NCBI RefSeq assembly: GCF_904846715.1
Contig: NZ_CAJHBU010000010.1
Span: 56,919-120,918, forward strand
DNA length: 64,000 nucleotides
Direction: 5' to 3'
Source of the DNA: Psychrobacter vallis
GTDB lineage: Bacteria > Pseudomonadota > Gammaproteobacteria > Pseudomonadales > Moraxellaceae
The notes below the pieces were generated by a model. The model was not told the origin of the DNA, searched no databases, and saw only the letters and a list, made by a program, of their open reading frames with translations. Each line of letters begins with the position of its first letter. The first letter of the stretch is position 1. Positions 50,529-60,146 of the stretch are shown piece by piece. The position numbers and the translations under genes were made by a program.

Positions 50529-50835
50529 AAGACGTCCTTATAAGAGTAAGAGTAGATGAATAAACCGGAACCACATAATGTCAGCAAATAATAAGAAAAC
50601 CCCCACAAACAGATATCGTCATACAACAGATACTCTAGATTGCTTGGCTTTGGTTGCTCGATTTGAGGATATTCAGCGTATTTTTCAATACTGTTTTTAT
50701 ATTAATTTTACACTTTTAACGCTTTGAGAAAATACTTTAAGGCTATCACTGCCAATTAACGCGTGTTCAACACTTACATACTAGCGTACTTCAAAAAGAA
50801 TAAACGTACAAAAACAGTGAGCATGCGTAGGGTCA
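50529..50835. other. Gap between the cystine-type operon and hutC
   Basis: About 307 bases upstream of the transporter operon and downstream of hutC. It should hold the transporter promoter. An AT-rich stretch at 50690-50720 is the likeliest place, but no convincing -35/-10 pair, operator or hutC terminator was found. Confidence 0.4.
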
Positions 50836-51600
50836 TTACAGCTCTCCTGAGAATTGGTATCGATCGCCAGCATGCCACATTTTGACAAAGGTCAGCACTT
50901 GACCTGCTGAATAGGTCTGGCGACACAAAACTAACGTTGGCGACTGCGGTGCAATTTGTAGCGCAGTCGCAATCTCATCTGGGGCAGCCAATGCACGAAT
51001 GGTGTAACTGCCGCGCTCCAGTGGGCTTTTGGCAATCAAGTAATCACTGGTATTAACCACGCTAAAATCCTGCTCGATGAATTTTGGTACTTTTTTGGCA
51101 TCGACCCAGCGTTCTTCAAACTGGATCGGTTGACCATCAGCGAAGTGGACAATTTTTACTTCATATAAAACAGCCGCTTTATGATTGCTACTCATATTAT
51201 CAGTATTTTTCAAATCAGTAGACGCATCTGTCTCCTCGATAGCAAATTTGCGGCGCAGTTCATCATCGAGCATATCAGCGGTAATCACGCGCTTGCTCAT
51301 CACCTTTGCTTGATAATCGCGATTGGCCGATTTTAAATCTTGGGCAATATTACGCACCTCTACAAAGGTATGATTGAATTGCTGCTGCGCGACAAACGTC
51401 CCCGACCCTTGCCGACGCTCCAATACCCGCTCCGCGCTTAGCTCCTTTAGAGCGCGGTTGACCGTCATACGCGAGACACCAAACTCTGCTGCCAATGCCA
51501 TTTCGGTAGAAATCACCTTCCCCGCCTGCCATTTGCCCGCATGGATATTATCCAATATCGCCTGTTTAATCCGCTGATACGCCGGAATCGTCTTTGTCAT
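50836..51600 (-). CDS. hutC: Histidine utilisation repressor
   Basis: GntR-family repressor of hut genes, released by urocanate. The 254-residue protein has an N-terminal winged helix (YQRIKQAILDNIHAGKWQAG, then the helix-turn-helix LAAEFGVSRMTVNRALKEL and wing RQGSGTFVAQ) and a C-terminal UTRA ligand domain (AVLYEVKIVHFADGQPIQFEERWVD region, GSYTIRALAAPDEIA, LVLCRQTYSAGQVLTFVKMWHAGDRYQF). It carries an acidic insert of about 25 residues between the domains' first strands. It is divergent from hutU with motif-bearing DNA between. Confidence 0.93.
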   Translation of the reverse strand: MTKTIPAYQRIKQAILDNIHAGKWQAGKVISTEMALAAEFGVSRMTVNRALKELSAERVLERRQGSGTFVAQQQFNHTFVEVRNIAQDLKSANRDYQAKVMSKRVITADMLDDELRRKFAIEETDASTDLKNTDNMSSNHKAAVLYEVKIVHFADGQPIQFEERWVDAKKVPKFIEQDFSVVNTSDYLIAKSPLERGSYTIRALAAPDEIATALQIAPQSPTLVLCRQTYSAGQVLTFVKMWHAGDRYQFSGEL

Positions 51601-51759
51601 ATCCGTCTTTAACCGTCAATTTTGCCCATAAGAAGAGCGCCATAATATCATGGCAATCATCATAACCTGCATCCAAACAACCGACCTTGCGGTTCTCTGT
51701 TATAAATAATTAAATGAATACTAAAAAATTGCTTGCATGAAAAAATAATCTTTGATAAT

Positions 51760-51771
51760 TTGTATATACAA
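51760..51771. promoter_or_regulatory. Putative HutC operator 1
   Basis: TTGTATATACAA is a perfect 12-bp palindrome containing GTATATAC, which fits the GTxTAxAC core recognised by HutC-subfamily GntR regulators. It lies 60 bases upstream of hutU in the hutC/hutU gap. Confidence 0.6.
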
Positions 51772-51806
51772 CTTTGCGTGATAGCAAACAATCTTATTAG
51801 ACAACT

Positions 51807-51814
51807 GTATAAAC
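51807..51814. promoter_or_regulatory. Possible HutC operator 2
   Basis: GTATAAAC also fits GTxTAxAC, within an imperfect dyad, 18 bases upstream of the hutU start. A second site between promoter and start would suit tight repression. It is weaker than site 1. Confidence 0.35.
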
Positions 51815-51831
51815 AATCATAAGGAATGGTT

Positions 51832-53550
51832 ATGACCACCGAGAATGGAACGCGTAAAAATGCTGAGTTTACCCGCCGTGACGAGAGTCGTAATATTGCC
51901 GCACCCACAGGCAGCACCCTACATTGCAAAAGCTGGCTGACCGAAGCGCCTTATCGGATGCTGCAAAACAATCTGCATCCTGATGTCGCTGAGAACCCAA
52001 AAAGTCTAGTGGTCTATGGTGGTATTGGACGCGCTGCTCGTAATTGGGAAAGCTACGATCAAATCCTAGCGTCACTAAAAGAACTAGAAGACGATGAGAC
52101 CTTATTGGTGCAATCTGGAAAACCGGTCGGCGTGTTTCAAACGCATGAAAATGCACCGCGTGTATTAATTGCCAACTCCAACCTTGTACCGCGCTGGGCG
52201 ACGTGGGAGCATTTCAATGAGCTCGATCGCAAAGACTTATTTATGTATGGTCAAATGACGGCGGGTAGCTGGATTTATATCGGCACACAAGGCATTGTGC
52301 AAGGCACGTATGAGACGTTCGTCGAAGCAGGTCGTCAGCACTATGACGGCAGCTGGACAGGACGCTGGATTTTGACCGCAGGACTTGGCGGCATGGGCGG
52401 CGCACAGCCATTAGCGGCAACCTTTGCTGGCGCGACCTCTCTAAACATCGAATGTCAGCAGTCTAGTATCGATTTTCGTTTGCGCACTGGTTACGTCGAC
52501 AAGCAAGCAGACGATCTTGACCATGCTTATGAATTGATTAAGCAGCATACCGATGCTGGCGAAGCGGTCTCAATCGCGCTACTTGGCAATGCCGCAGATA
52601 TCTTGCCTGAAATGGTTAAACGCGCCAAAGCTGGCGGCATGAAGCCTGATTTGGTGACCGATCAGACCTCAGCCCATGACTTAATCAATGGCTATCTGCC
52701 CAGTGGCTGGAGCGTTGAAGAATGGAAAGCTGCGCAAGAAGATCCAGAGCAACATGCCGCACTTACCAAAGCAGCTGCCCAATCTTGCGCCACACACGTA
52801 CAAGCCATTTTAGATCTACAAGCGATGGATATTCCAGCAACGGATTACGGCAATAATATCCGTCAAGTGGCGTTCGATGAAGGGGTCAAAGACGCCTTTA
52901 ACTTCCCCGGTTTTGTCCCTGCTTATATTCGTCCGCTATTTTGCCAAGGTAAAGGCCCATTCCGCTGGGTGGCGCTATCCGGTGATCCAGAAGACATCTA
53001 TAAAACCGACCAAAAGATTAAAGAATTGTTTCCTGAAAACCAACATATCCATCGCTGGCTGGATATGGCAAAAGAGCGCATTCAGTTCCAAGGCTTGCCT
53101 GCCCGTATCTGCTGGTTGGGTCTTGGTGAGCGTGACAAAGCAGGCTTGGCGTTTAACGAGATGGTCAAAAACGGTGAGCTGAAAGGCCCTATCGTCATTG
53201 GTCGTGATCACTTAGATACTGGCTCTGTTGCCAGTCCAAACCGCGAAACCGAAAGCATGAAAGATGGCTCAGACGCGGTGTCTGATTGGGCACTATTGAA
53301 CGCTATGCTCAATGTCGCAGGTGGCGCGACTTGGGTATCGCTACATCACGGCGGCGGTGTCGGCATGGGCTACTCGCAGCACTCAGGTATGGTCATCGTC
53401 GCTGATGGTACGGATGCGGCCGCCAAACGCTTGGCACGCGTACTGGTCAATGATTGTGGCTCAGGCGTTATGCGTCATGCAGATGCAGGCTATGAGCTAG
53501 CGATCAAAACCGCCAAAGACTATGGTTTAAATCTACCGATGATTAAATAG
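51832..53550 (+). CDS. hutU: Urocanate hydratase
   Basis: Second enzyme of histidine degradation, converting urocanate to imidazolonepropionate with NAD+ as prosthetic group. From [13 protein letters not shown] (AAGGA six bases upstream; the ATG two codons earlier overlaps that site) the product is 572 residues, close to the usual 555. Conserved blocks include [44 protein letters not shown], the NAD-site [26 protein letters not shown], and the late [18 protein letters not shown]. It is the first gene of hutUHGI. Confidence 0.97.
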   Translation: MTTENGTRKNAEFTRRDESRNIAAPTGSTLHCKSWLTEAPYRMLQNNLHPDVAENPKSLVVYGGIGRAARNWESYDQILASLKELEDDETLLVQSGKPVGVFQTHENAPRVLIANSNLVPRWATWEHFNELDRKDLFMYGQMTAGSWIYIGTQGIVQGTYETFVEAGRQHYDGSWTGRWILTAGLGGMGGAQPLAATFAGATSLNIECQQSSIDFRLRTGYVDKQADDLDHAYELIKQHTDAGEAVSIALLGNAADILPEMVKRAKAGGMKPDLVTDQTSAHDLINGYLPSGWSVEEWKAAQEDPEQHAALTKAAAQSCATHVQAILDLQAMDIPATDYGNNIRQVAFDEGVKDAFNFPGFVPAYIRPLFCQGKGPFRWVALSGDPEDIYKTDQKIKELFPENQHIHRWLDMAKERIQFQGLPARICWLGLGERDKAGLAFNEMVKNGELKGPIVIGRDHLDTGSVASPNRETESMKDGSDAVSDWALLNAMLNVAGGATWVSLHHGGGVGMGYSQHSGMVIVADGTDAAAKRLARVLVNDCGSGVMRHADAGYELAIKTAKDYGLNLPMIK

Positions 53551-53643
53551 CAGTGTGTTGCTATTCATCACGGATTGACAGCCAATTCATTTCCATGATT
53601 TAAAATATTCATACTAAAAGACAAATAATAAAGGATGATACGC

Positions 53644-55206
53644 ATGACTACTATAAAAGAGATGACACTACACCCGCGCCAGCTTAGCTTTGAGATGCTA
53701 CGCGATATTTATGATCAACCTATCACCCTAACGCTTCCTGAGAGTGCTTATGCAGCCATAGACGCCTCTCACGAAGATGTGCGTACGATCATTGCTCGTG
53801 ACAAAAGCGCTTATGGCATCAATACAGGTTTTGGCTTGTTAGCAAAGACGCGTATCAGTGATGATCAGCTTGAGCTGCTTCAGCGTAACTTGATCGTCTC
53901 TCACTCGGTGGGCACGGGTGAGGCACTACCAGACAATGTGGTGCGATTGATTATGGTGATGAAGGTAGCCAGCTTGGCTCAAGGTGTCTCTGGTGTACGT
54001 CGCGAGGTAGTTGATAGCTTACTTGGTTTAATCAACAATCAAATCACCCCCAACATTCCGGCCAAAGGCTCCGTTGGCGCGTCTGGTGATCTAGCTCCTT
54101 TATCACATATGACGCTAGCTATGATGGGTGAAGGCCATGTGTATGTCGCTGGCGAAAAAGTCCTCGCGGCAGATGCATTGGCACAGCACGGACTTGAGCC
54201 AATCACACTGGCAGCTAAAGAAGGTCTTGCCCTCATCAACGGGACGCAAGTATCAACAGCACTGGCACTCCGTGGTTATTTCTTAGCACGCAACTTGCTT
54301 GAGACAGCGACCATCGTCGGCTCTTTGTCTATCGATGCTGCCAAAGGCTCAGATGCGCCATTTGATGCGCGTATTCACGAAGTTCGTGGACATCATGGGC
54401 AAATCGAAATCGCCAAAGCGCATCGTCAACTAATCAAAGGCAGTGCCATTCGCGCCTCGCACGATGGCGAGCAAGACGACAGAGTGCAAGACCCTTATTG
54501 CTTGCGTTGTCAGCCACAGGTCATGGGTGCCTGTCTTGACATCATCAACCAAGCAGGCAAAACGTTATTAATCGAATCAAACGCGGTGACTGATAACCCA
54601 CTTATCTTCAATAATGAAGATGGTCCGGTCGCTATTTCAGGCGGTAACTTCCATGCTGAGCCAGTTGCTTTTGCTGCTGACATTTTAGCCTTGGCAATCG
54701 CTGAGATTGGTTCTATGTCTGAGCGCCGTGTGGCTTTGCTGATCGATGCGACTTTGTCAGGTGGCTTACCGCCATTCTTGGTTGACAATGCTGGGGTAAA
54801 CTCAGGCTTTATGATTGCCCATGTGACCGCAGCAGCGCTGGCATCTGAAAACAAATCTATCGCTCATCCAGGCAGTGTCGACAGTATCCCGACTTCTGCC
54901 AACCAAGAAGATCATGTGTCGATGGCAACTTATTGTGCACGCCGCCTATATGAGATGGTACAAAACACCGCCACCATTATCGGTATTGAGCTATTGGCAG
55001 CAGGTCAAGGTATTGATTTCCGTCGCGGCCTTGAGACTTCAGAGATGCTAACGACCGCCCATCAAAAACTACGCGCGCAAGTGACTTTTTATGACAAAGA
55101 TCGCTACCTCGCTCCTGATATCGAAGCGGCCAAACAACTGGTATTAGATGGCACGCTCGCTGAGCATTGGGAATCACTACGTAGCGATTGGTACGATTCT
55201 AAATAA
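53644..55206 (+). CDS. hutH: Histidine ammonia-lyase
   Basis: First step of histidine breakdown: deaminates histidine to urocanate. The 520-residue protein starts [14 protein letters not shown]; the ATG three codons earlier is too close to the AAAGG site. The self-formed MIO electrophile comes from Ala-Ser-Gly in [15 protein letters not shown]. The other landmarks are [32 protein letters not shown] and DNPLIF. It lies 93 bases after hutU in the operon. Confidence 0.97.
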   Translation: MTTIKEMTLHPRQLSFEMLRDIYDQPITLTLPESAYAAIDASHEDVRTIIARDKSAYGINTGFGLLAKTRISDDQLELLQRNLIVSHSVGTGEALPDNVVRLIMVMKVASLAQGVSGVRREVVDSLLGLINNQITPNIPAKGSVGASGDLAPLSHMTLAMMGEGHVYVAGEKVLAADALAQHGLEPITLAAKEGLALINGTQVSTALALRGYFLARNLLETATIVGSLSIDAAKGSDAPFDARIHEVRGHHGQIEIAKAHRQLIKGSAIRASHDGEQDDRVQDPYCLRCQPQVMGACLDIINQAGKTLLIESNAVTDNPLIFNNEDGPVAISGGNFHAEPVAFAADILALAIAEIGSMSERRVALLIDATLSGGLPPFLVDNAGVNSGFMIAHVTAAALASENKSIAHPGSVDSIPTSANQEDHVSMATYCARRLYEMVQNTATIIGIELLAAGQGIDFRRGLETSEMLTTAHQKLRAQVTFYDKDRYLAPDIEAAKQLVLDGTLAEHWESLRSDWYDSK

Positions 55207-55237
55207 ATATTTATTTATATTTTAAAGGATATCGGCG

Positions 55238-56296
55238 ATGACCAACACAACTGTTAGCCACACTCTCGCGGACATGACTCGCTGGACAGGACGCGCAGAG
55301 CCATTTGAAACCGACCGTGCCCTCTACTGGTATCAGCTTGCCGAGCGTTATGAGCAGCAATGTATTGGGCTAGTTGGTTTCGCTTGTGATCAAGGCGTTA
55401 GGCGCAATCAAGGACGTGTGGGTGCCAAAGCAGCGCCGCCATTGATTCGTCAGGCATTTGCCACGCTGCCAGTCATCTCTGCCTTGCAAAAACGCTTTGA
55501 CGGTCAATTGCTAACTCTATTGGGTGATGCAGGCGATATTCATTGTCACGATGACAATGATTTTGCTGCGAGCATCCTTGAACAAGCTCAGGTTAAGTAT
55601 GCCGAAAAGGTCAGCCATGTTATTAAACAAGGCGGTCTGCCCATCGGACTTGGTGGTGGTCATGCTATCGCGTATGGCAGCTTTTTAGGATTGTGGCAAG
55701 CATTAGCCAATACGAATGATGGCCATAGTAATCGCGCCATAAATAGTGAAAATGATACAAACGTAACCCCTACTATCGGGATTATTAATTTTGATGCTCA
55801 TCTGGATATTCGTCAGTCGGATGTGGCAACGTCCGGTACGCCGTTTCGCCAAATTGCTGAGCACCTTGCTGCAAACGGTCAACCGTTTAACTATTGCTGC
55901 ATCGGTGTTAGTCAATTTTCGAATACCGCCGCGCTCTTTGATCGCGCTAAGCAATTGGGTGTCCATATCATCAGTGATGAAGACTGTCATCATCAGACGT
56001 GGGAAATACTAGCCAAGCAAATTGAGGCGTTTATCAGTCACGTCGATGTACTTTATATGACCATTGATATGGACTGCTTGCCATCAAGCGTCGTACCGGG
56101 GGTCAGTGCGCCAGCGGCCTATGGTATTGAGCTAAGTTCCGTTGAGCGCACGGTCAAACTGATTATGGCATCAGGCAAGGTAAAGGTAGCCGATATCGCT
56201 GAAATCAACCCTACCTTTGATGTTGATAATCGTAGCTGCAAGGTCGCTGCTCGTCTATTGGCGACTATCGTAGAACAGCACTTACTTGTCAGCTAA
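55238..56296 (+). CDS. hutG: Formimidoylglutamase
   Basis: Arginase-family enzyme splitting formiminoglutamate to glutamate and formamide. The 352-residue length is a little over the usual 310-330 because of an Asn/Asp/Ser-rich insert near residues 165-180. The Mn-binding signatures are GLGGGHAIAYGS, INFDAHLDIR and TIDMDCLPS, with VPGVSAPAAYG following. AAAGGA precedes the ATG. Its place after hutH and before hutI favours HutG over arginase or agmatinase. Confidence 0.95.
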   Translation: MTNTTVSHTLADMTRWTGRAEPFETDRALYWYQLAERYEQQCIGLVGFACDQGVRRNQGRVGAKAAPPLIRQAFATLPVISALQKRFDGQLLTLLGDAGDIHCHDDNDFAASILEQAQVKYAEKVSHVIKQGGLPIGLGGGHAIAYGSFLGLWQALANTNDGHSNRAINSENDTNVTPTIGIINFDAHLDIRQSDVATSGTPFRQIAEHLAANGQPFNYCCIGVSQFSNTAALFDRAKQLGVHIISDEDCHHQTWEILAKQIEAFISHVDVLYMTIDMDCLPSSVVPGVSAPAAYGIELSSVERTVKLIMASGKVKVADIAEINPTFDVDNRSCKVAARLLATIVEQHLLVS

Positions 56297-56329
56297 ACGC
56301 ACTGGCTTCCCAATTATCAGGAGCATATT

Positions 56330-57643
56330 ATGAATGAATCAGAGAATTTTAAGAATAAGACGCTCGACGAATCTACTATGACCTCATTTGACCACCTTAT
56401 TATCAATGTCAATCTGGCCACATTTTCGGCGCAATACGGCTTTGGTATCAATACAAATGAGCATGCTAATAGCACCCCGTACGGTCAGTTAGAAAACGCT
56501 GCTATCGGTATCAAGGAAGGCAAAATTGCATGGATAGGCGCGCATGAGCAAATGACACCGCATCTCACTCATTATGAAGACCATCAAATCACAGACGCAG
56601 ATGGTCATTGGATAACACCCGGATTGATCGATTGTCACACTCATATTGTTTATGGTGGCAATCGCAGCAATGAGTTCGAAGCGCGTCTCCATGGTGCCAG
56701 TTATCAAGATATCGCAGCACAAGGCGGCGGTATTGTCGCGACCGTCAGCGCCACTCGTGAGGCTAACATTGAAATACTGTTTGCCCAAAGTGAAAAACGC
56801 CTACTCGCGCTCATAAAAGAAGGCGTGACCAGCATCGAAATCAAATCTGGTTATGGTCTGGATTTAGACACTGAACGTAAAATGCTAACGGTTGCGCGCC
56901 AGCTGGGCGAAAAACACAATATTCATGTGAGCACCACTTACCTCGCCGCCCATGCGCTACCACCTGAGTATAAAGGTCGTGCCGACGACTATATCGAGCA
57001 AGTCTGCGCGTGGATGCCAATCTTGCATGCAGAAGGCTTGGTCGATGCGGTTGATGGCTTTTGTGAAAACATTGCTTTTAGTACCGAACAAATCAAACGG
57101 GTTTTTGAAGTCGCACGCACATTGGGATTACCAGTCAAACTGCACTCTGAGCAGTTATCTGACATAGGCGGTAGCGCCTTGGTCGCGGAATACCAAGGAC
57201 TATCAAGTGACCATCTAGAGCACTTGTCAGAAGACGATATCAAAAAGATGGCCACAAGCAATACAGTGGCTGTCTTATTGCCGGGCGCGTTTTATACTTT
57301 GCGTGATACCAATTTGCCGCCGATTGACGCCCTGCGTAAACACCAAGTGCCCATGGCGATTTCAACCGACTGCAATCCGGGTACCTCACCGCTGACATCG
57401 CTATTATTGGCGATGAATATGGGCTGTACCTTATTTTATCTCACGCCTGAGGAAGTATTAGCAGGAACGACCATTCATGCCGCACAAGCACTAGGCTTAA
57501 CCCAAAAAGGTAAAATAGAAGTGGGCTGCGATGCGGATTTGGCATTATGGGATATTACTCGCCCTGCCGATTTGGCGTATCAAATAGGGCTCAATCCTAT
57601 TCAAGGTATTATGTGTCACGGCAAGTGGCGCGAAAAAATATAA
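56330..57643 (+). CDS. hutI: Imidazolonepropionase
   Basis: Third enzyme of the pathway, hydrolysing imidazolonepropionate to formiminoglutamate. The 437-residue amidohydrolase has the metal-site motif DCHTHIVYGGNR, EIKSGYGLDL, LAAHALPPEYKGRADDY, the His of KLHSEQLSD and the late Asp in ISTDCNPGTSPL. An 18-residue polar tail precedes the family start near MTSFDHLIINVN, so a later start is possible, but AGGAG stands before the first ATG. It ends the operon, before a terminator. No histidine transporter gene is in the operon. Confidence 0.95.
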   Translation: MNESENFKNKTLDESTMTSFDHLIINVNLATFSAQYGFGINTNEHANSTPYGQLENAAIGIKEGKIAWIGAHEQMTPHLTHYEDHQITDADGHWITPGLIDCHTHIVYGGNRSNEFEARLHGASYQDIAAQGGGIVATVSATREANIEILFAQSEKRLLALIKEGVTSIEIKSGYGLDLDTERKMLTVARQLGEKHNIHVSTTYLAAHALPPEYKGRADDYIEQVCAWMPILHAEGLVDAVDGFCENIAFSTEQIKRVFEVARTLGLPVKLHSEQLSDIGGSALVAEYQGLSSDHLEHLSEDDIKKMATSNTVAVLLPGAFYTLRDTNLPPIDALRKHQVPMAISTDCNPGTSPLTSLLLAMNMGCTLFYLTPEEVLAGTTIHAAQALGLTQKGKIEVGCDADLALWDITRPADLAYQIGLNPIQGIMCHGKWREKI

Positions 57644-57668
57644 TTCATATCGTTTTGTTTATCATCAT

Positions 57669-57706
57669 GCAAAAAGCCCCAGTCATTAAATGATTGGGGC
57701 TTTTTA
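57669..57706 (+). terminator. Rho-independent terminator after hutI
   Basis: AAAAAGCCCCAGTCA (57671-57685) pairs with TGATTGGGGCTTTTT (57691-57705) with one G-U pair around a short loop, followed by T residues. It lies 26 bases after the hutI stop. Confidence 0.9.
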
Positions 57707-58033
57707 TATATGCGAATCCATAGACTCCTACTTTATGCTATTACCAAAAACTCATGGAATAAATAAGTATATAAAATCATCGCATCTAACTTACAGTAAA
57801 TTCAATCATATAACCCATTCTTTTATCTAAATTTTCTTATATAAATAATAGATTCAAAGGCAAAGAATCAAAGATAAACGGTAAAAAAATATCGAGATTT
57901 TCGAATTAAATTAACAATTACTATATCAATATTATTAACAAGGAATTACAATACCTTTATCAAAATAAGGGTATTTTTGGCCAACTCTACTATCTCATCA
58001 ATACAAACCAACAACCAGTATAGAGAAATCGAT
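57707..58033. other. Leader region of the Roadblock gene
   Basis: About 330 very AT-rich bases between the hut terminator and the Roadblock gene, with no gene. It should hold the promoter. A terminator-like hairpin occupies 57950-57977, 56 bases before the start codon. Confidence 0.5.
57950..57977 (+). terminator. Terminator-like hairpin in the Roadblock-gene leader
   Basis: AATACCTTTAT (57950-57960) pairs with ATAAGGGTATT (57965-57975), with one T-G pair, around CAAA, followed by TTT and GG. The T tract is short. It may be a leader hairpin, attenuator or mRNA stabiliser. Confidence 0.45.
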
Positions 58034-58396
58034 ATGCGTACAGACTCGTTCCAGCAAATCTTGGAAGACCTAAACAGCTCCTCAGCGGATGTTGAAGCAT
58101 CTGCCCTCATTTCTAACGATGGTCTTATGATTGCTTCAGCGCTACCGGCTGGCGTTGATGAAGACCGCGTTGGCGCTATGTCAGCGGCTTTATTGTCATT
58201 GGGTGACCGCGCAGGGCGTGAGTTGGCACGTGGCAGTATCGACCGTATTATGATTCAAGGCGAAAAAGGCTATGTAATCATGACCTCTTCTGGCGAAGAA
58301 GCGGTGCTCACCATTATGGCAAAACAAAATGCGAAGCTGGGTTTGATATTCTTAGACATCAAACGTGCCTCAGAAGCGCTGGCAAAGCTTATCTGA
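58034..58396 (+). CDS. Roadblock/LC7 domain protein
   Basis: A 120-residue cytosolic protein of the Roadblock/LC7/MglB family, which act as platforms for, or GTPase-activating partners of, Ras-like GTPases. MRTDSFQQILEDL at 58034 with AGAGAAA upstream is preferred to a TTG start at 57977. The fold is visible as a first helix, then ASALISNDGLMIASALP, the long helix with EDRVGAMSAALLSLGDRAGREL, IDRIMIQGEKGYVIMTSSG and AVLTIMAKQNAKLGLIFLDIKRA. No MglA-like GTPase is encoded nearby. It is followed, after an inverted-repeat element, by PAS and binding-protein-like genes. Confidence 0.88.
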   Translation: MRTDSFQQILEDLNSSSADVEASALISNDGLMIASALPAGVDEDRVGAMSAALLSLGDRAGRELARGSIDRIMIQGEKGYVIMTSSGEEAVLTIMAKQNAKLGLIFLDIKRASEALAKLI

Positions 58397-58477
58397 TTAG
58401 CAATGTTTTTGATTGCCAGTGTTCTTGATTGATAATGTTATCGACAATAACCACACCAGAGTGGCTTTTTAATCATT

Positions 58478-58756
58478 AGGGCGTGTTGAACATTCACAAA
58501 TAGGCACTGCTGATTGCTAAAACGGTTCCAGACAAGGCGCAAGTTGATGATAATGTTAATACCTTAGCGAGACTTGCAACACCGTATGGGGCAGTTTTAG
58601 CATCAGCCCCAATAATAAAAACAGGGGACAGGACTCTTTTTTGCCGCTTCATTGCTAAAAATAGCTGTATAGAATAACTATACTTACTATTTTTACCTTC
58701 GAATCGCCTAAAAAATAGTCTCTGTCAGTGCCATGGTTGAATGTTCAACATGCCCT
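58478..58756. repeat. Nested inverted-repeat (MITE-like) element
   Basis: AGGGCGTGTTGAACATT (58478-58494) is matched by AATGTTCAACATGCCCT (58740-58756), inverted, at 16 of 17 positions. Inside, GCTGATTGCTAAAAC (58508) faces GTTTTAGCATCAGC (58594). There is no coding capacity. The element is about 279 bases and separates the Roadblock gene from the PAS gene; its right end is 31 bases from the PAS start. Confidence 0.8.
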
Positions 58757-58787
58757 ACAAATATAACGATAAATGAAGGAGATTACG

Positions 58788-59282
58788 ATGGGTTCTCCGA
58801 TCCCTGATGCACATAAGCCTGATATGCCTGCTGAGCAGATTACGCTGACTTACCATGATGGCACTTCACGAACTGTCTATGATACTGGTATTGAACGCGC
58901 CTACCCTGATGGCAAGCTGATCGTATCGCGTACGGATTTGAACGGCGTCATCACGCACGTCAACGATGCGTTTGTCGAAATTAGCGGCTATAATATTGAT
59001 GAGCTAATTGGTCAACAGCATTATATTCTGCGCCATCCTGATATGCCAAAAGCCGCTTATAAAGATTTGTGGGATACCGCTGCATCTGGACAAAAATGGC
59101 ATGGCTACGTCAAAAACCTATGCAAAGATGGCAGTCATTATTGGGTTTATGCGACCGTTGTGCCCAATATTCGTCGCGGCGAAACAGTGGGCTATACCTC
59201 TGTGCGACGTAAGCCATCACGCAGCAAAATCGAAGCAGCAATCGCTCAGTATGCCCAAATGACACAGAATGAGGAAGGCTAA
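58788..59282 (+). CDS. Stand-alone PAS domain protein, Aer-type
   Basis: A 164-residue cytosolic protein, start MGSPIPDAHKPD chosen for AAGGAG eight bases upstream. Residues about 45-150 form one PAS domain closely resembling that of the aerotaxis receptor Aer: SRTDLNGVITHVNDAFVEIS, GYNIDELIGQQHYILRHPDM, PKAAYKDLW, KWHGYVKNLCKDGSHYWV and GYTSVRRKPSR. The RHPDMPKAA segment belongs to the FAD pocket in Aer, so flavin-based redox or oxygen sensing is likely but inferred. Unlike Aer it has no membrane anchor, HAMP or signalling domain. The next gene starts three bases after its stop, implying one transcript and a shared job. Confidence 0.85.
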   Translation: MGSPIPDAHKPDMPAEQITLTYHDGTSRTVYDTGIERAYPDGKLIVSRTDLNGVITHVNDAFVEISGYNIDELIGQQHYILRHPDMPKAAYKDLWDTAASGQKWHGYVKNLCKDGSHYWVYATVVPNIRRGETVGYTSVRRKPSRSKIEAAIAQYAQMTQNEEG

Positions 59283-59285
59283 ATC

Positions 59286-60035
59286 ATGACGACACACAAT
59301 ATGTTAATCGCCCCTGATTTTTCGCCTGAGCGCTTTGCAGGCTGGCATATGTTTAATACGTTGATCCAAAAACGTGCCAACCTCAATATGCATCTGAATA
59401 TACCAGCATCGCATGCTGAGCAAGAACAAATTATTGATGCAGGTGATATTCAGGTTATCTATGCCAATCCTTTTGATGCAGCCACGCTTATCCGTGAGCA
59501 AGGCTATCGAGCGGTTGCGCGTCCCATCGGTAAATCTGATGAGATGGTCATTGCAGCAGCGGCCAATAGTGATATCAAGCGCTTAGAAGGCATTAAAGCT
59601 GGGGCTACCATCGCCATGGCAGACAACCGTGATGTGAAGCTAATCGGCTTACGCTTGCTAGAAGCGGTCGACATAGAAGAGGCTGATATCAGCTGGGATG
59701 TGACCGAGACCTATCAGGCAGCTGCCCGTAAAGTCATCAAAGGCGATGCCCAGGCCGCCTTTTTCTTGGCAGAAATATTCCATAGCTTTTCACGCTTGAC
59801 CAAAACCCAATTATCTGTGCTTATCGAAAGCGACTTGGCTGATATCAGCCATGTGCTACTCATCAAAGACGGTTTCCCAGACGCACAAATCTTCATAGAA
59901 GCCGTTCTTAATTTACATAGCGATGATGATGGCAAAGAAGCGTTGGCCGAACTTGGTATGCCCCAAGGGTTTGAAGCGATGAATGAAGAAGATGCTGAGT
60001 TTATGATCGACTTGATGCAAACACTACTTGATTGA
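59286..60035 (+). CDS. PhnD-like solute-binding-fold protein without signal peptide
   Basis: A 249-residue protein with the type-2 periplasmic-binding fold of the phosphate/phosphonate (PhnD/SsuA) family, but with no signal peptide or lipobox, so it should stay in the cytosol. Visible blocks are an N-terminal APDFSPERFAGWHMFN, the switch region AGDIQVIYANPFDAATLIREQGYRAVARPIG, then DIKRLEGIKAGATIAMADNRD and KVIKGDAQAAFFLAEIFHSF. The final 40 residues are acidic (DDDGKEALAEL, NEEDAEFMIDLM). It is three bases after the PAS gene. It may act as a ligand sensor or protein partner rather than a transporter part; no ABC components are nearby. Confidence 0.82.
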   Translation: MTTHNMLIAPDFSPERFAGWHMFNTLIQKRANLNMHLNIPASHAEQEQIIDAGDIQVIYANPFDAATLIREQGYRAVARPIGKSDEMVIAAAANSDIKRLEGIKAGATIAMADNRDVKLIGLRLLEAVDIEEADISWDVTETYQAAARKVIKGDAQAAFFLAEIFHSFSRLTKTQLSVLIESDLADISHVLLIKDGFPDAQIFIEAVLNLHSDDDGKEALAELGMPQGFEAMNEEDAEFMIDLMQTLLD

Positions 60036-60146
60036 TCGCTCATTGGCAGTGTTGATATCGGGCTTTATTTTGCTAGAGTCAATCACGATTTGTCGCAATG
60101 CGGGCGCAATTGTCGCCATAACGGCTATGACGTAGAGGATCCCATT

